DNA from: an uncultured Eubacteriales bacterium
GTDB lineage: Bacteria > Bacillota > Clostridia > Oscillospirales > Acutalibacteraceae
Length of the DNA stretch: 7,170 bases
Reading direction: 5' to 3'
NCBI GenBank assembly: GCA_900320235.1
Contig: ONRO01000149.1
Location: 1 to 7,170, forward strand
Below are positions 1 to 5,903 of this stretch, in pieces (position 1 is the stretch's first letter; each line of letters begins with the position of its first letter). The translations under genes were made by a program, and so were the position numbers. The notes under the pieces were generated by a model. It made no database searches and was not told where the DNA came from. It saw only the letters and a list, made by a program, of their open reading frames with translations.

Positions 1-18
1 CCGAAGGCAGCATCGACT

Positions 19-57
19 CTGAAATCCGGAAAAAAGAGCAGCGATTCCGGTTTTCAG
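19..57 (-). terminator. Imperfect hairpin downstream of the lipoprotein gene (possible terminator)
   Basis: Positions 19-31 pair with 45-57: twelve base pairs with one T/T mismatch at 25/51 and a 13-base loop. It begins 15 bases after the TGA stop of the lipoprotein gene, where a transcript end would be expected. Neither side of the stem carries a T-run, so it is not a textbook intrinsic terminator. It may be a 3' stabilising structure or chance pairing. Confidence 0.3.
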
Positions 58-71
58 AAACTTTCGCAGAA

Positions 72-602
72 TCAGAACACTGCCTGATAATAAATTATAT
101 TCTTGTCCGTTTTTGAATACAGAATTGTTCCGTATTTTTCATGCTGACCAAGTGCCAGACGCTCTGTTGACTCCGGATTCCCATGAGTCATTGAAATAGT
201 GCAGTCGTCATTTATCACATAACTCATTGAACTGTCATATCCGCCTAATGTGAGTTTGCCTGTACCGTCAGCTTCAAACCACAGTCTTGAACCATAATAC
301 CATGCGTCCTTATCAGCATCGGGCAGAATTGTGTCAGGATCCTCACCAAATACAGCACCGTCAAGATATGCCCATGCACCTTTGAGCAGTTCATCCTTTG
401 CCGCACTTTTGGATGTAACAAGCATCTGATATTCAATTTCGCCTTCTTCAGACTCCTGCTGTGACTGTACAGAACTTTCTTCCGGAACAGATGACTCTGT
501 CTTTGAAGTCTCTGTTTTTGCAGCGTTGTTCATAGAACAACCCGAAAGCATAAAAAATGCTGTCAACATTATCGCAGCAAGCTTCATTGATTTTTTTCTC
601 AT
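72..602 (-). CDS. Small secreted lipoprotein of unknown function, lipocalin-like beta-rich C-terminal part
   Basis: I do not recognise a named family. The 176-residue product opens with a lipoprotein signal peptide: a basic MRKK start, a hydrophobic stretch and the lipobox LSGC with Cys22 as the predicted lipidated residue. It should therefore sit on the outer face of the cytoplasmic membrane. Residues about 23-55 form a Ser/Thr/Glu/Gln-rich linker. The rest (about 60-176) alternates short hydrophobic and polar stretches, with a GAWAYLDG motif and a 'LWFEADGTGKLTLGG' strand-turn pattern, as seen in lipocalin-like Firmicutes lipoproteins. That comparison is from memory. An ATG at 608 is also in frame, but the AGGAGG site at 611-616 is only 2 bases from it and 8 bases from the ATG at 602, so 602 is preferred. 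The gene follows dnaJ by about 105 bp on the same strand with no promoter that I can see between, so read-through from the heat-shock operon is possible. Confidence 0.8.
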   Translation of the reverse strand: MRKKSMKLAAIMLTAFFMLSGCSMNNAAKTETSKTESSVPEESSVQSQQESEEGEIEYQMLVTSKSAAKDELLKGAWAYLDGAVFGEDPDTILPDADKDAWYYGSRLWFEADGTGKLTLGGYDSSMSYVINDDCTISMTHGNPESTERLALGQHEKYGTILYSKTDKNIIYYQAVF

Positions 603-610
603 TATCATAA

Positions 611-616
611 CCTCCT
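611..616 (-). promoter_or_regulatory. Ribosome binding site AGGAGG of the lipoprotein gene
   Basis: AGGAGG is a full Shine-Dalgarno match. It is 8 bases from the ATG at 602 and 2 bases from the ATG at 608, which decides for the downstream start and removes residues M-I from the longer reading. Confidence 0.8.
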
Positions 617-646
617 GACCTTCCGCACAGAAACTGCGTAAATCAC

Positions 647-702
647 CGGTTTATAACCGAACAGGCGCCGCCGAAACGTATTTCCCGTTCTGACGGTGCC
701 TG
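647..702 (-). other. Two consecutive hairpins between dnaJ and the lipoprotein gene, without a T-tract
   Basis: The first hairpin pairs 662-670 with 694-702 (nine pairs including one G/U wobble). Its 23-base interior can form a further four-pair AACG/CGTT stem. The second pairs 647-651 with 655-659 (CGGTT/AACCG, three-base loop). Read on the minus strand they directly follow the dnaJ stop, where a terminator would be expected. No T-run follows either stem, so efficient intrinsic termination is doubtful. They may protect the 3' end of the dnaJ message, cause partial termination, or mark a processing point. Confidence 0.5.
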
Positions 703-707
703 ATAAA

Positions 708-1856
708 TTAATCCTTAAAAAGATTCTTGACCTTGTCAAAGAAGCTTGAACGCCGCTGATAATTCTTCGTCGAACAGCTCTTGTCAAATTCCTTGAGAAT
801 CCTTTTTTGTTCTTCGCTGAGATTTCTCGGAACCTCAACATTTACTCTTACATACTGGTCGCCTCTGCCCTTGGAATTAAGGTGCTGTATACCCTTGCCC
901 TTGAGCTTGAAAATATCTCCCGGCTGTGTACCCGGGTGCACCTGATAGCTTGATTTACCATCAAGTGTCGGAACGATCACCTCATGGCCGAGTGCTGCCT
1001 GAGTAAAGGTTATCGGAATCTCACACCATACATCGTCGCCCTTGCGTTCAAAGATCTCATGCTTTTTGACATTTACATATACATGAAGATCACCTGACGG
1101 ACCGCCGTTGTATCCGCTGTTTCCGTGACCGCCGACCTTCAGGATCTGATCCTGACTGATTCCGGGCGGAACTGTAACGGTAACAGTTCTCTGTGATCTG
1201 ATCCTTCCGACTCCTGAACATTTCGGACATGGCTTTTCTATTACCTTACCCTTTCCGCGGCACTTTTCACAGCTTTGTGAGGTCTGCACAACACCGAATG
1301 GTGTACGCTTCTGAGTGGTTACCTGACCTCTTCCGTTACAATCCGGACAGGTCTTTAGCTTTGTACCCTCTGATGCACCGGTTCCGTTACAATCCTTACA
1401 GGTTTCGACGTTCTGGTATGTAACCTCTTTCTTACATCCCTTTGCCGCTTCCTCAAAGGAAATTGTGACTGTCGCCTCAACATCAGAGCCTTTTCTCGGA
1501 GCATTCTGATTTCTCGGATTCCTTCCGCCGAATCCGCCGAAGAAGCTGTTGAAGATATCGCCGATATCTATATCCTGACCGAACGGATTTCCTCCGCCGT
1601 AGGCCGTTGAACCTGCACCGTAATTAGGATCTACTCCTGCAAAGCCGAATCTGTCATATCTTGATCTTTTATCCTTATCAGAAAGTACCTCATAGGCTTC
1701 ATTTACTTCCTTGAATTTTGCTTCCGCTTCCTTATTACCCGGATTAAGGTCGGGATGATATTTTTTTGCCTGCTTACGAAATGCCTTTTTAATTTCGTCC
1801 TCAGACGCTCCCTTTTGTACTCCGAGCACCTCATAATAATCTCTTTTTTCTGCCAA
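708..1856 (-). CDS. dnaJ: Chaperone protein DnaJ (type I J-domain protein)
   Basis: DnaJ is the Hsp40 co-chaperone: it delivers unfolded clients to DnaK and stimulates its ATPase in the cytoplasm. The 382-residue product has the full type I order. A J-domain (about 1-70) carries the HPD motif at 34-36. A Gly/Phe-rich region (about 71-115) includes the DIF element near 100-102. Four CxxCxGxG zinc repeats start at Cys153, 170, 196 and 210, so all eight zinc ligands are present. The C-terminal substrate and dimerisation domains run to the end. Length is normal for the family. The start is TTG at 1854-1856: it gives the standard MAEKRDYYEVLGV opening, and an in-frame TGA at 1884-1886 leaves no ATG, GTG or other TTG between. 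The ribosome site is GGGGTGG, seven bases upstream. It is the last chaperone gene of the operon but is separated from dnaK by an unusually long structured spacer. Confidence 0.98.
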   Translation of the reverse strand: MAEKRDYYEVLGVQKGASEDEIKKAFRKQAKKYHPDLNPGNKEAEAKFKEVNEAYEVLSDKDKRSRYDRFGFAGVDPNYGAGSTAYGGGNPFGQDIDIGDIFNSFFGGFGGRNPRNQNAPRKGSDVEATVTISFEEAAKGCKKEVTYQNVETCKDCNGTGASEGTKLKTCPDCNGRGQVTTQKRTPFGVVQTSQSCEKCRGKGKVIEKPCPKCSGVGRIRSQRTVTVTVPPGISQDQILKVGGHGNSGYNGGPSGDLHVYVNVKKHEIFERKGDDVWCEIPITFTQAALGHEVIVPTLDGKSSYQVHPGTQPGDIFKLKGKGIQHLNSKGRGDQYVRVNVEVPRNLSEEQKRILKEFDKSCSTKNYQRRSSFFDKVKNLFKD

Positions 1857-1863
1857 AGTTATA

Positions 1864-1870
1864 CCACCCC
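1864..1870 (-). promoter_or_regulatory. Non-consensus ribosome binding site (GGGGTGG) of dnaJ
   Basis: GGGGTGG lies seven bases from the TTG start of dnaJ. It departs from the AGGAGG used by neighbouring genes and, with the TTG codon, suggests modest translation of dnaJ relative to dnaK. Confidence 0.65.
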
Positions 1871-1903
1871 GGTTAAATCTGAATCAAACTTATCTGTCAA
1901 GCC

Positions 1904-2101
1904 GCCAAAAGGAAATATCGTCAACTTTTGGCTGATTACTTCATTTCCGCTTCAACTCCTGGCGGAGAGATTGTCTGGAAAAGAATTTCGCGCTCTGCGG
2001 AGCGCGACCAAAGGTGCCGCCTCTGGAAACTGCAAACCTTTGATAAGGCTTGAGCGAAAATTTATATACTGTTAAGTTGATGACATTTGCCAAAAGGGAA
2101 A
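1904..2101. repeat. Structured spacer between dnaK and dnaJ, bracketed by direct repeats (possible inserted element)
   Basis: The dnaK-dnaJ spacer is 287 bp. Its central part is bracketed by near-identical direct repeats on the plus strand: GCCAAAAGGAAA at 1904-1915 and GCCAAAAGGGAAA at 2089-2101. Inside are a perfect 8-bp stem 1988-1995/2000-2007 (TCGCGCTC with a 4-base loop), an 8-bp stem 1904-1911/1925-1932 (GCCAAAAG/CTTTTGGC), a 4-bp CTCC/GGAG hairpin near 1956-1967, and an imperfect palindrome at 2008-2026. GC-rich hairpins set in an AT-rich spacer suggest a small dispersed repeat or a structured RNA. Removing one repeat plus the interior would leave a spacer of about 100 bp, usual for this operon. 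An open plus-strand frame runs through the stretch but has no protein character. Family membership is inference. Confidence 0.45.
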
Positions 2102-2120
2102 ACCAATATGCGGTTTTCCC
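2092..2120 (-). terminator. Hairpin with a short T-run just after dnaK (partial terminator or attenuator)
   Basis: A perfect nine-pair stem, 2096-2104 with 2112-2120 (GGGAAAACC/GGTTTTCCC on the minus strand), has a seven-base loop and is followed on the minus strand by TTTT, then GG. It sits 24 bases beyond the dnaK stop. The T-run is too short for strong termination, so partial read-through into dnaJ is the likely outcome. This fits the usual excess of DnaK over DnaJ. It could also simply protect the dnaK 3' end. Confidence 0.55.
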
Positions 2121-2143
2121 CCGGCTGCTTTTCTTATTTCTTA

Positions 2144-3964
2144 TCAGTTATCGTCAACGTCCTTGAAATCAGCGTTATATACACCGTTATCATCTGTCTG
2201 AGGAGCCTGCTGTGAAGCTGCGCCCTGAGCTGCTGCATCCTGATAGAGCTTCTCGCTTACTGCATACATTGCCTTCTGAAGATCATCCTTAGCTGACTGT
2301 ATAGCATCCATATCTGTGCCTGCAAGTGCAGTCTTTACTGCTGATACCTTTGTGTTGAGGTTATCCTTGTCGCTGTCTGCGATATGCTCGCCGTTCTCTG
2401 AAAGAAGCTTTTCAACTGCATATACGAGGTTTTCAGCATCATTTCTCTTGTCAACCTCTTCTCTGCGCTTCTTATCCTCTGCTGCATACTGCTCAGCATC
2501 CTTGATTGCCTTCTCTATATCATCCTTATTCATGTTTGTGCTGGATGTGATTGTGATATGCTGCTCTCTGCCTGTGCCGAGGTCCTTAGCTGATACATTA
2601 ACAATACCGTTTGCGTCGATATCGAATGTAACCTCGATCTGCGGAACACCTCTCATTGCAGGTGCGATACCGTCAAGTGCAAAGATACCGAGCTGCTTGT
2701 TATCTCTTGCGAATTCACGCTCACCCTGAAGAACGTTTACCTCAACCTGTGTCTGGTTATCTGCAGCTGTTGAGAAGATCTGACTCTTCTTTGTCGGGAT
2801 TGTTGTATTTCTGTCAATGATCTTTGTCATAACGCCGCCCTGTGTTTCAACGCCGAGTGAAAGCGGAGTAACATCGAGGAGAAGCAGACCCTGAACGTCA
2901 CCGGCGAGTACGCCTGCCTGGATTGCTGCGCCGATAGCAACACATTCATCCGGGTTGATACCCTTGAACGGTTCCTTGCCGATAAGGCTCTTTACAGCTT
3001 CCTGTACAGCAGGAATTCTTGAAGAACCGCCGACCATAAGCACCTTATTGATCTCACCGATTGCAAGACCTGAATCTGAAAGTGCCTGACGAACCGGACC
3101 CATTGTCTTTTCTACGAGATCAGCTGTAAGCTCATTGAACTTTGCTCTTGTAAGTGTATAGTCAAGGTGCTTAGGACCTGTTGCATCTGCTGTGATGAAG
3201 GGAATATTGATTTCTGCTGAAGTAATGCCTGAAAGCTCGATCTTAGCCTTCTCTGCCTCATCCTTAAGACGCTGCATAGCTGTCTTGTCGCCTGACAGGT
3301 CTATACCGTTATCGTTCTTGAAGCTCTGTACGAGCCAGTCAATGATCTTCTGGTCAAAATCGTCGCCGCCGAGGTGGTTGTTACCTGCTGTTGCAAGAAC
3401 CTCCTGAACGCCGTCGCCCATTTCGATGATTGATACATCGAATGTACCGCCGCCGAGGTCATATACCATAACCTTCTGGTCATTTTCCTTATCTACGCCG
3501 TATGAAAGAGCAGCAGCTGTCGGCTCGTTGATGATTCTCTTTACATCAAGACCTGCGATCTTACCTGCATCCTTTGTAGCCTGACGCTGTGCATCTGTGA
3601 AGTAAGCCGGAACTGTGATAACAGCCTGAGTAACTGTTTCGCCAAGATATGCTTCTGCATCCTTCTTGAGCTTTGTAAGTATCATTGCGGAAATCTCCTG
3701 AGGAGTATATTCCTTGCCGTTTACCTTTACTTTATAGGATGAACCCATTTCTCTTTTGATAGATGAGATTGTATTGTCAGGGTTTGATACTGCCTGACGC
3801 TTAGCAACCTGACCTACGAGTCTTTCGCCGTTCTTTGCAAAAGCTACAACTGAAGGAGTTGTTCTTGAGCCTTCTGCATTTGCGATTACTACCGGCTCAC
3901 CGCCTTCGATTACTGCTACGCATGAGTTTGTTGTACCGAGATCAATACCTATTGTCTTTGCCAT
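2144..3964 (-). CDS. dnaK: Chaperone protein DnaK (Hsp70)
   Basis: DnaK is the cytoplasmic ATP-driven Hsp70 that binds exposed hydrophobic segments, working with DnaJ and GrpE. The 606-residue product has the first nucleotide-binding signature IGIDLGTTNS (5-14), the second, VYDLGGGTFDVSII (167-180), and the third, VLMVGGSSRIPAVQ (308-321). The interdomain linker LLLLDVTPLSLG (360-371) is followed by the substrate-binding domain, helical lid and an acidic tail ending DFKDVDDN. The segment after GQVAKRQAV runs straight into NPDNTISSIKR, lacking the roughly 24-residue insertion of proteobacterial DnaK, as expected for a Gram-positive. An ATG at 3979 is in frame, but the GGAGGA site at 3972-3977 lies between the two ATGs and is seven bases from the one at 3964, giving the standard MAKTIGIDLG start. 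About 105 bp separate it from grpE. No key residue is missing. Confidence 0.99.
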   Translation of the reverse strand: MAKTIGIDLGTTNSCVAVIEGGEPVVIANAEGSRTTPSVVAFAKNGERLVGQVAKRQAVSNPDNTISSIKREMGSSYKVKVNGKEYTPQEISAMILTKLKKDAEAYLGETVTQAVITVPAYFTDAQRQATKDAGKIAGLDVKRIINEPTAAALSYGVDKENDQKVMVYDLGGGTFDVSIIEMGDGVQEVLATAGNNHLGGDDFDQKIIDWLVQSFKNDNGIDLSGDKTAMQRLKDEAEKAKIELSGITSAEINIPFITADATGPKHLDYTLTRAKFNELTADLVEKTMGPVRQALSDSGLAIGEINKVLMVGGSSRIPAVQEAVKSLIGKEPFKGINPDECVAIGAAIQAGVLAGDVQGLLLLDVTPLSLGVETQGGVMTKIIDRNTTIPTKKSQIFSTAADNQTQVEVNVLQGEREFARDNKQLGIFALDGIAPAMRGVPQIEVTFDIDANGIVNVSAKDLGTGREQHITITSSTNMNKDDIEKAIKDAEQYAAEDKKRREEVDKRNDAENLVYAVEKLLSENGEHIADSDKDNLNTKVSAVKTALAGTDMDAIQSAKDDLQKAMYAVSEKLYQDAAAQGAASQQAPQTDDNGVYNADFKDVDDN

Positions 3965-3971
3965 AATTATT

Positions 3972-3977
3972 TCCTCC
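3972..3977 (-). promoter_or_regulatory. Strong ribosome binding site GGAGGA of dnaK behind an A-rich leader
   Basis: GGAGGA is seven bases from the ATG at 3964 and is preceded on the minus strand by an A/T-only stretch (about 3982-3999) unlikely to fold. Together these predict high translation of DnaK. The site lies downstream of the alternative ATG at 3979, which rules that start out. Confidence 0.8.
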
Positions 3978-4005
3978 AAATCTTTTTTTATTATTTTTTC
4001 AGACG

Positions 4006-4025
4006 ATTGTCTTCTTCATTGTCTT
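4006..4025 (-). repeat. Two direct AAGACAAT repeats in the grpE-dnaK spacer
   Basis: AAGACAAT occurs at 4018-4025 and again at 4006-4013, with a 12-bp period, in the 105-bp spacer ahead of dnaK. No hairpin, terminator or clear promoter is visible in this spacer. The repeat may be chance in low-complexity sequence, or a processing or protein-binding site. Confidence 0.3.
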
Positions 4026-4069
4026 GTTTATTTTCAAGGCATTAACAATTGTCCGTGATTTTCTGTCTG

Positions 4070-4600
4070 TCAGTTTGCAACCTGAACCATTGCGTGTCTT
4101 ATGATCTTATCGCCTATGCGGTAACCCTTCTGGAATACAGCTGCGATATAATCTTCTTTCAGCTCCTCATCATCCACTCTGGAGATCGCATTATGAAGAT
4201 TGGGGTCAAACTCCTCTCCTCTTTCTCCGAATTCTTCAATGTTAAGCTGTCTGAACGCATTGTCAAGCTGTTTCTGGATCATTTCAAGACCCTTTTTGAA
4301 TTCGTCATCAGCATTGCTGCTTGATGCAACCGCCAGTGCAAAGTTATCTGCTACCGGCAAAAATGCCTCTACCGTTGTTGCAACGGCATTGTCAAAGGTC
4401 GCAAGTTTTTCTTTTTCCGTTCTTTTGCGGAAGTTGTCATATTCTGCTGCCATTCTCAGAAATTGTTCCTTCTGGGTATCAAATTCTTCCTTCAGCTTAT
4501 CATATTCTGCTTTTGTCACTGTTTCTTCTTTCTTTTCATTTTCAGCAGCAGTGTTCTCTGCCTTAGCAGCCGAGGACTTTGAGCTTTTCTTTCTTGCCAA
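4070..4600 (-). CDS. grpE: Nucleotide exchange factor GrpE
   Basis: GrpE is the cytoplasmic exchange factor that releases ADP from DnaK and so resets the Hsp70 cycle. The 176-residue product has a charged, flexible Lys/Ala/Glu-rich N-terminus (1-25), a long coiled-coil helix (about 25-80, including EYDNFRKRTEKEK), the four-helix-bundle region beginning LPVADNFALA (81-90), and the C-terminal beta domain with FDPNLHNAI (131-139) and the VFQKGYRIGDKII signature (155-167). His169 occupies the position often held by Arg-Pro in RPAMV, a minor variation. The start must be TTG at 4598-4600: the frame reaches a TGA at 4631-4633 without another start codon, and AAAGGAG sits nine bases upstream. An ATG at 4605-4607 is out of frame. 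The gene lies 65 bp after hrcA with no terminator between. Confidence 0.97.
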   Translation of the reverse strand: MARKKSSKSSAAKAENTAAENEKKEETVTKAEYDKLKEEFDTQKEQFLRMAAEYDNFRKRTEKEKLATFDNAVATTVEAFLPVADNFALAVASSSNADDEFKKGLEMIQKQLDNAFRQLNIEEFGERGEEFDPNLHNAISRVDDEELKEDYIAAVFQKGYRIGDKIIRHAMVQVAN

Positions 4601-4609
4601 GACCCATTT

Positions 4610-4616
4610 CTCCTTT
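4610..4616 (-). promoter_or_regulatory. Ribosome binding site AAAGGAG of grpE
   Basis: AAAGGAG is nine bases from the TTG start. The out-of-frame ATG at 4605-4607 is only two bases from it, too near for efficient initiation, so the site supports the TTG start. Confidence 0.7.
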
Positions 4617-4665
4617 CGTACACCGATTTTTCACTTCATGTAATTTCGGGAGTGTGATTTTCTTA

Positions 4666-5697
4666 TCAGTCAGACTCCAGCATTTCTCTCAGCAGAACGC
4701 CGACCCTGTCGGCAGTAAATTCAAGAGCAGCCATTACCTTCGGATAATTCATCCTCACAGGTCCTATTACTGCAAGTGTTCCGATACATTCTTCTGATGC
4801 CGCATAATGTGATACAACTATACTCAGATTTGAAAGTGCAGGATCATTCATTTCACTGCCTATCAGAACGCTTGCCTTTGTATCAGCTGATTTCAAAAGC
4901 TTTGAAAGCTCTCCGGAATGTCCTAAAAGCTCCATCACTCTTTTTCCGTCTGCTGATTCAAGCTGAGGCATCAGAAACAGATTTGACTGTCCCTTGATCG
5001 AAACGCTTGTAGACGCTGCCTCTCTTGCCGCATCGAGTACTGCAAGCAGTACATTCGACATGAGCATTGACATTTCTCCGAGAGACGCCGCAGTACTCTG
5101 CATGAATGCAGGATTGACACCGGTCACAGGAAGTCCGGAAAAATGCTCATTCACTGTTTTATCGAACATTTCGACAAGCTCCGGTGTAATGATATACTCA
5201 CATCTGAACAATCTGGTCTTTACCGAACCGGTTGAAGTTATCAGCACTGCCATTGCGGTATATTTACCTGTCTGTACAAAGCGAATTCTTCTGATTATGG
5301 CACTTTCACCTGATGGTGCTGTCGCCACAGCAGCATATCTTGTCATTCCGGAAAGCACAGCTGCTGCGCTTTCAAGAAGATGCTCCGGCGCATCCGCACT
5401 CAGATACAATGCATCATCGACCCTGCTCTGCTCATATTTTGTAAGCTCCGCACAAGTCATCAGCTGATCCACATATATTCTGTATCCAAGCTCAGTCGGT
5501 ATACGTCCCGACGACGTATGCGTCTGTTCCAGAAGACCTATTGAGGCAAGCTCAGCCATATCATTTCTTACCGTTGCACTCGAAACGCTGAAATCCAGGC
5601 TTCCGCACAAGGTTTTTGAGCCGACCGGCTCACCTGTCCTGATATAGGACTCCACAACCGCTTCAAGGATCTTCATTTTTCTTTGAGTCGGTTCCAT
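4666..5697 (-). CDS. hrcA: Heat-inducible transcription repressor HrcA
   Basis: HrcA is the repressor that binds CIRCE inverted repeats at dnaK and groE promoters. In the family it needs GroEL to stay active, so repression falls when chaperonin is titrated by unfolded protein. The 343-residue product is of normal length. Residues 1-77 form the winged helix-turn-helix: the opening TQRKMKILEAVVESYI, the recognition segment SSATVRNDMAELASIGLLEQ (39-58), and the wing segment HTSSGRIPTELGYRIYVD (60-77), all typical. The remainder fits the HrcA effector domain and ends with a conserved-looking GVLLREMLESD. The ATG at 5695-5697 has GAGGTGG five bases upstream, and CIRCE lies 16 bases ahead of the start codon. 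It is the first gene of the operon, so the repressor controls its own synthesis. Confidence 0.98.
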   Translation of the reverse strand: MEPTQRKMKILEAVVESYIRTGEPVGSKTLCGSLDFSVSSATVRNDMAELASIGLLEQTHTSSGRIPTELGYRIYVDQLMTCAELTKYEQSRVDDALYLSADAPEHLLESAAAVLSGMTRYAAVATAPSGESAIIRRIRFVQTGKYTAMAVLITSTGSVKTRLFRCEYIITPELVEMFDKTVNEHFSGLPVTGVNPAFMQSTAASLGEMSMLMSNVLLAVLDAAREAASTSVSIKGQSNLFLMPQLESADGKRVMELLGHSGELSKLLKSADTKASVLIGSEMNDPALSNLSIVVSHYAASEECIGTLAVIGPVRMNYPKVMAALEFTADRVGVLLREMLESD

Positions 5698-5702
5698 TCA
5701 AG

Positions 5703-5709
5703 CCACCTC
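5703..5709 (-). promoter_or_regulatory. Ribosome binding site GAGGTGG of hrcA
   Basis: GAGGTGG lies five bases before the ATG at 5697 and four bases after the CIRCE arm. If CIRCE folds as RNA, the hairpin would abut this site and could limit hrcA translation. Confidence 0.65.
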
Positions 5710-5713
5710 TCTG

Positions 5714-5740
5714 TTAGCACTCTCGGTGTTCGAGTGCTAA
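5714..5740 (-). promoter_or_regulatory. CIRCE operator (HrcA binding site), perfect match
   Basis: The arms TTAGCACTC (5714-5722) and GAGTGCTAA (5732-5740) are separated by exactly nine bases. This is an exact match to the CIRCE consensus TTAGCACTC-N9-GAGTGCTAA. It begins a few bases after the predicted transcription start of the operon, so bound HrcA would block initiation or early elongation. Because it is transcribed, it also forms a 9-bp hairpin near the 5' end of the mRNA. Confidence 0.98.
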
Positions 5741-5749
5741 TCTAATAAT

Positions 5750-5778
5750 AGAGTACCACTATTTATCCCGATTGTCAA
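5750..5778 (-). promoter_or_regulatory. Main vegetative promoter of the hrcA-grpE-dnaK-dnaJ operon
   Basis: The -35 box TTGACA (5773-5778) matches the consensus fully. After 17 bases comes TACTCT (5750-5755), a weak -10 that is preceded by TGG, so it reads as an extended -10 (TGnTACTCT). The start would be near 5743, just ahead of CIRCE. This is a sigma-A-type promoter under HrcA control, the common Gram-positive arrangement. Confidence 0.8.
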
Positions 5779-5841
5779 CACTATTTTTAAATATTTTTCT
5801 GTTACATTTTCGTTTTTTTCAAGCAAAGCCGCCTTTTATTT

Positions 5842-5847
5842 ATTATA
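5842..5847 (-). promoter_or_regulatory. Isolated TATAAT, possible -10 of a second upstream promoter
   Basis: TATAAT is a perfect -10, eight bases beyond the second CIRCE-like site on the minus strand. The hexamer 17 bases upstream (ACATAA, 5865-5870) does not resemble a -35, so any promoter here would be weak or activator-dependent. If used, its start near 5835 gives a leader of roughly 138 bases that contains the main CIRCE. Confidence 0.25.
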
Positions 5848-5854
5848 TTCCGTA

Positions 5855-5881
5855 TTAGCACTTATTATGTATGGGTGCTAA
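5855..5881 (-). promoter_or_regulatory. Second, degenerate CIRCE-like operator
   Basis: TTAGCACTT (5855-5863) and GGGTGCTAA (5873-5881) are separated by nine bases and match the CIRCE arms at 16 of 18 positions. The two changes (C to T in one arm, A to G in the other) lie next to the spacer. It stands 141 bp centre to centre from the perfect CIRCE, upstream of the main promoter, and 22 bases past the preceding T-run. It could be an auxiliary HrcA site, the operator of a second promoter (TATAAT at 5842-5847), or a decaying duplicate. Confidence 0.75.
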
Positions 5882-5903
5882 CGCGTCTGTCGTTATTCAG
5901 AAT

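Noticed and set aside
1872..1900. TTGACA-N17-TTTAAC on the minus strand as a separate dnaJ promoter
   Set aside because: The boxes fit reasonably, but the predicted start near 1865 would fall inside the ribosome site, leaving almost no leader. Probably chance, and not listed as a feature.
1755..2075. Open frame of 106 codons on the plus strand across the dnaJ 5' end and the dnaK-dnaJ spacer
   Set aside because: It is antisense to the conserved J-domain for a third of its length, has no ribosome site, and the rest is hairpin-rich DNA. It is an accidental frame; the spacer itself is reported as a structured element.
2316..2729. Plus-strand open frame of 137 codons inside dnaK
   Set aside because: Shadow of dnaK, whose conserved protein occupies the minus strand without interruption. 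Composition is Ser/Leu/Ala-rich with no family features.
3965..3979. Longer DnaK start (MEEII before MAKTIG)
   Set aside because: The GGAGGA ribosome site lies inside this five-codon extension, and MAKTIGIDLG is the conserved family start.
4049..4797. Several plus-strand open frames over grpE and the end of hrcA
   Set aside because: They are antisense to well-conserved genes, have Ser/Leu/Phe-rich composition typical of shadow frames, and lack ribosome sites.
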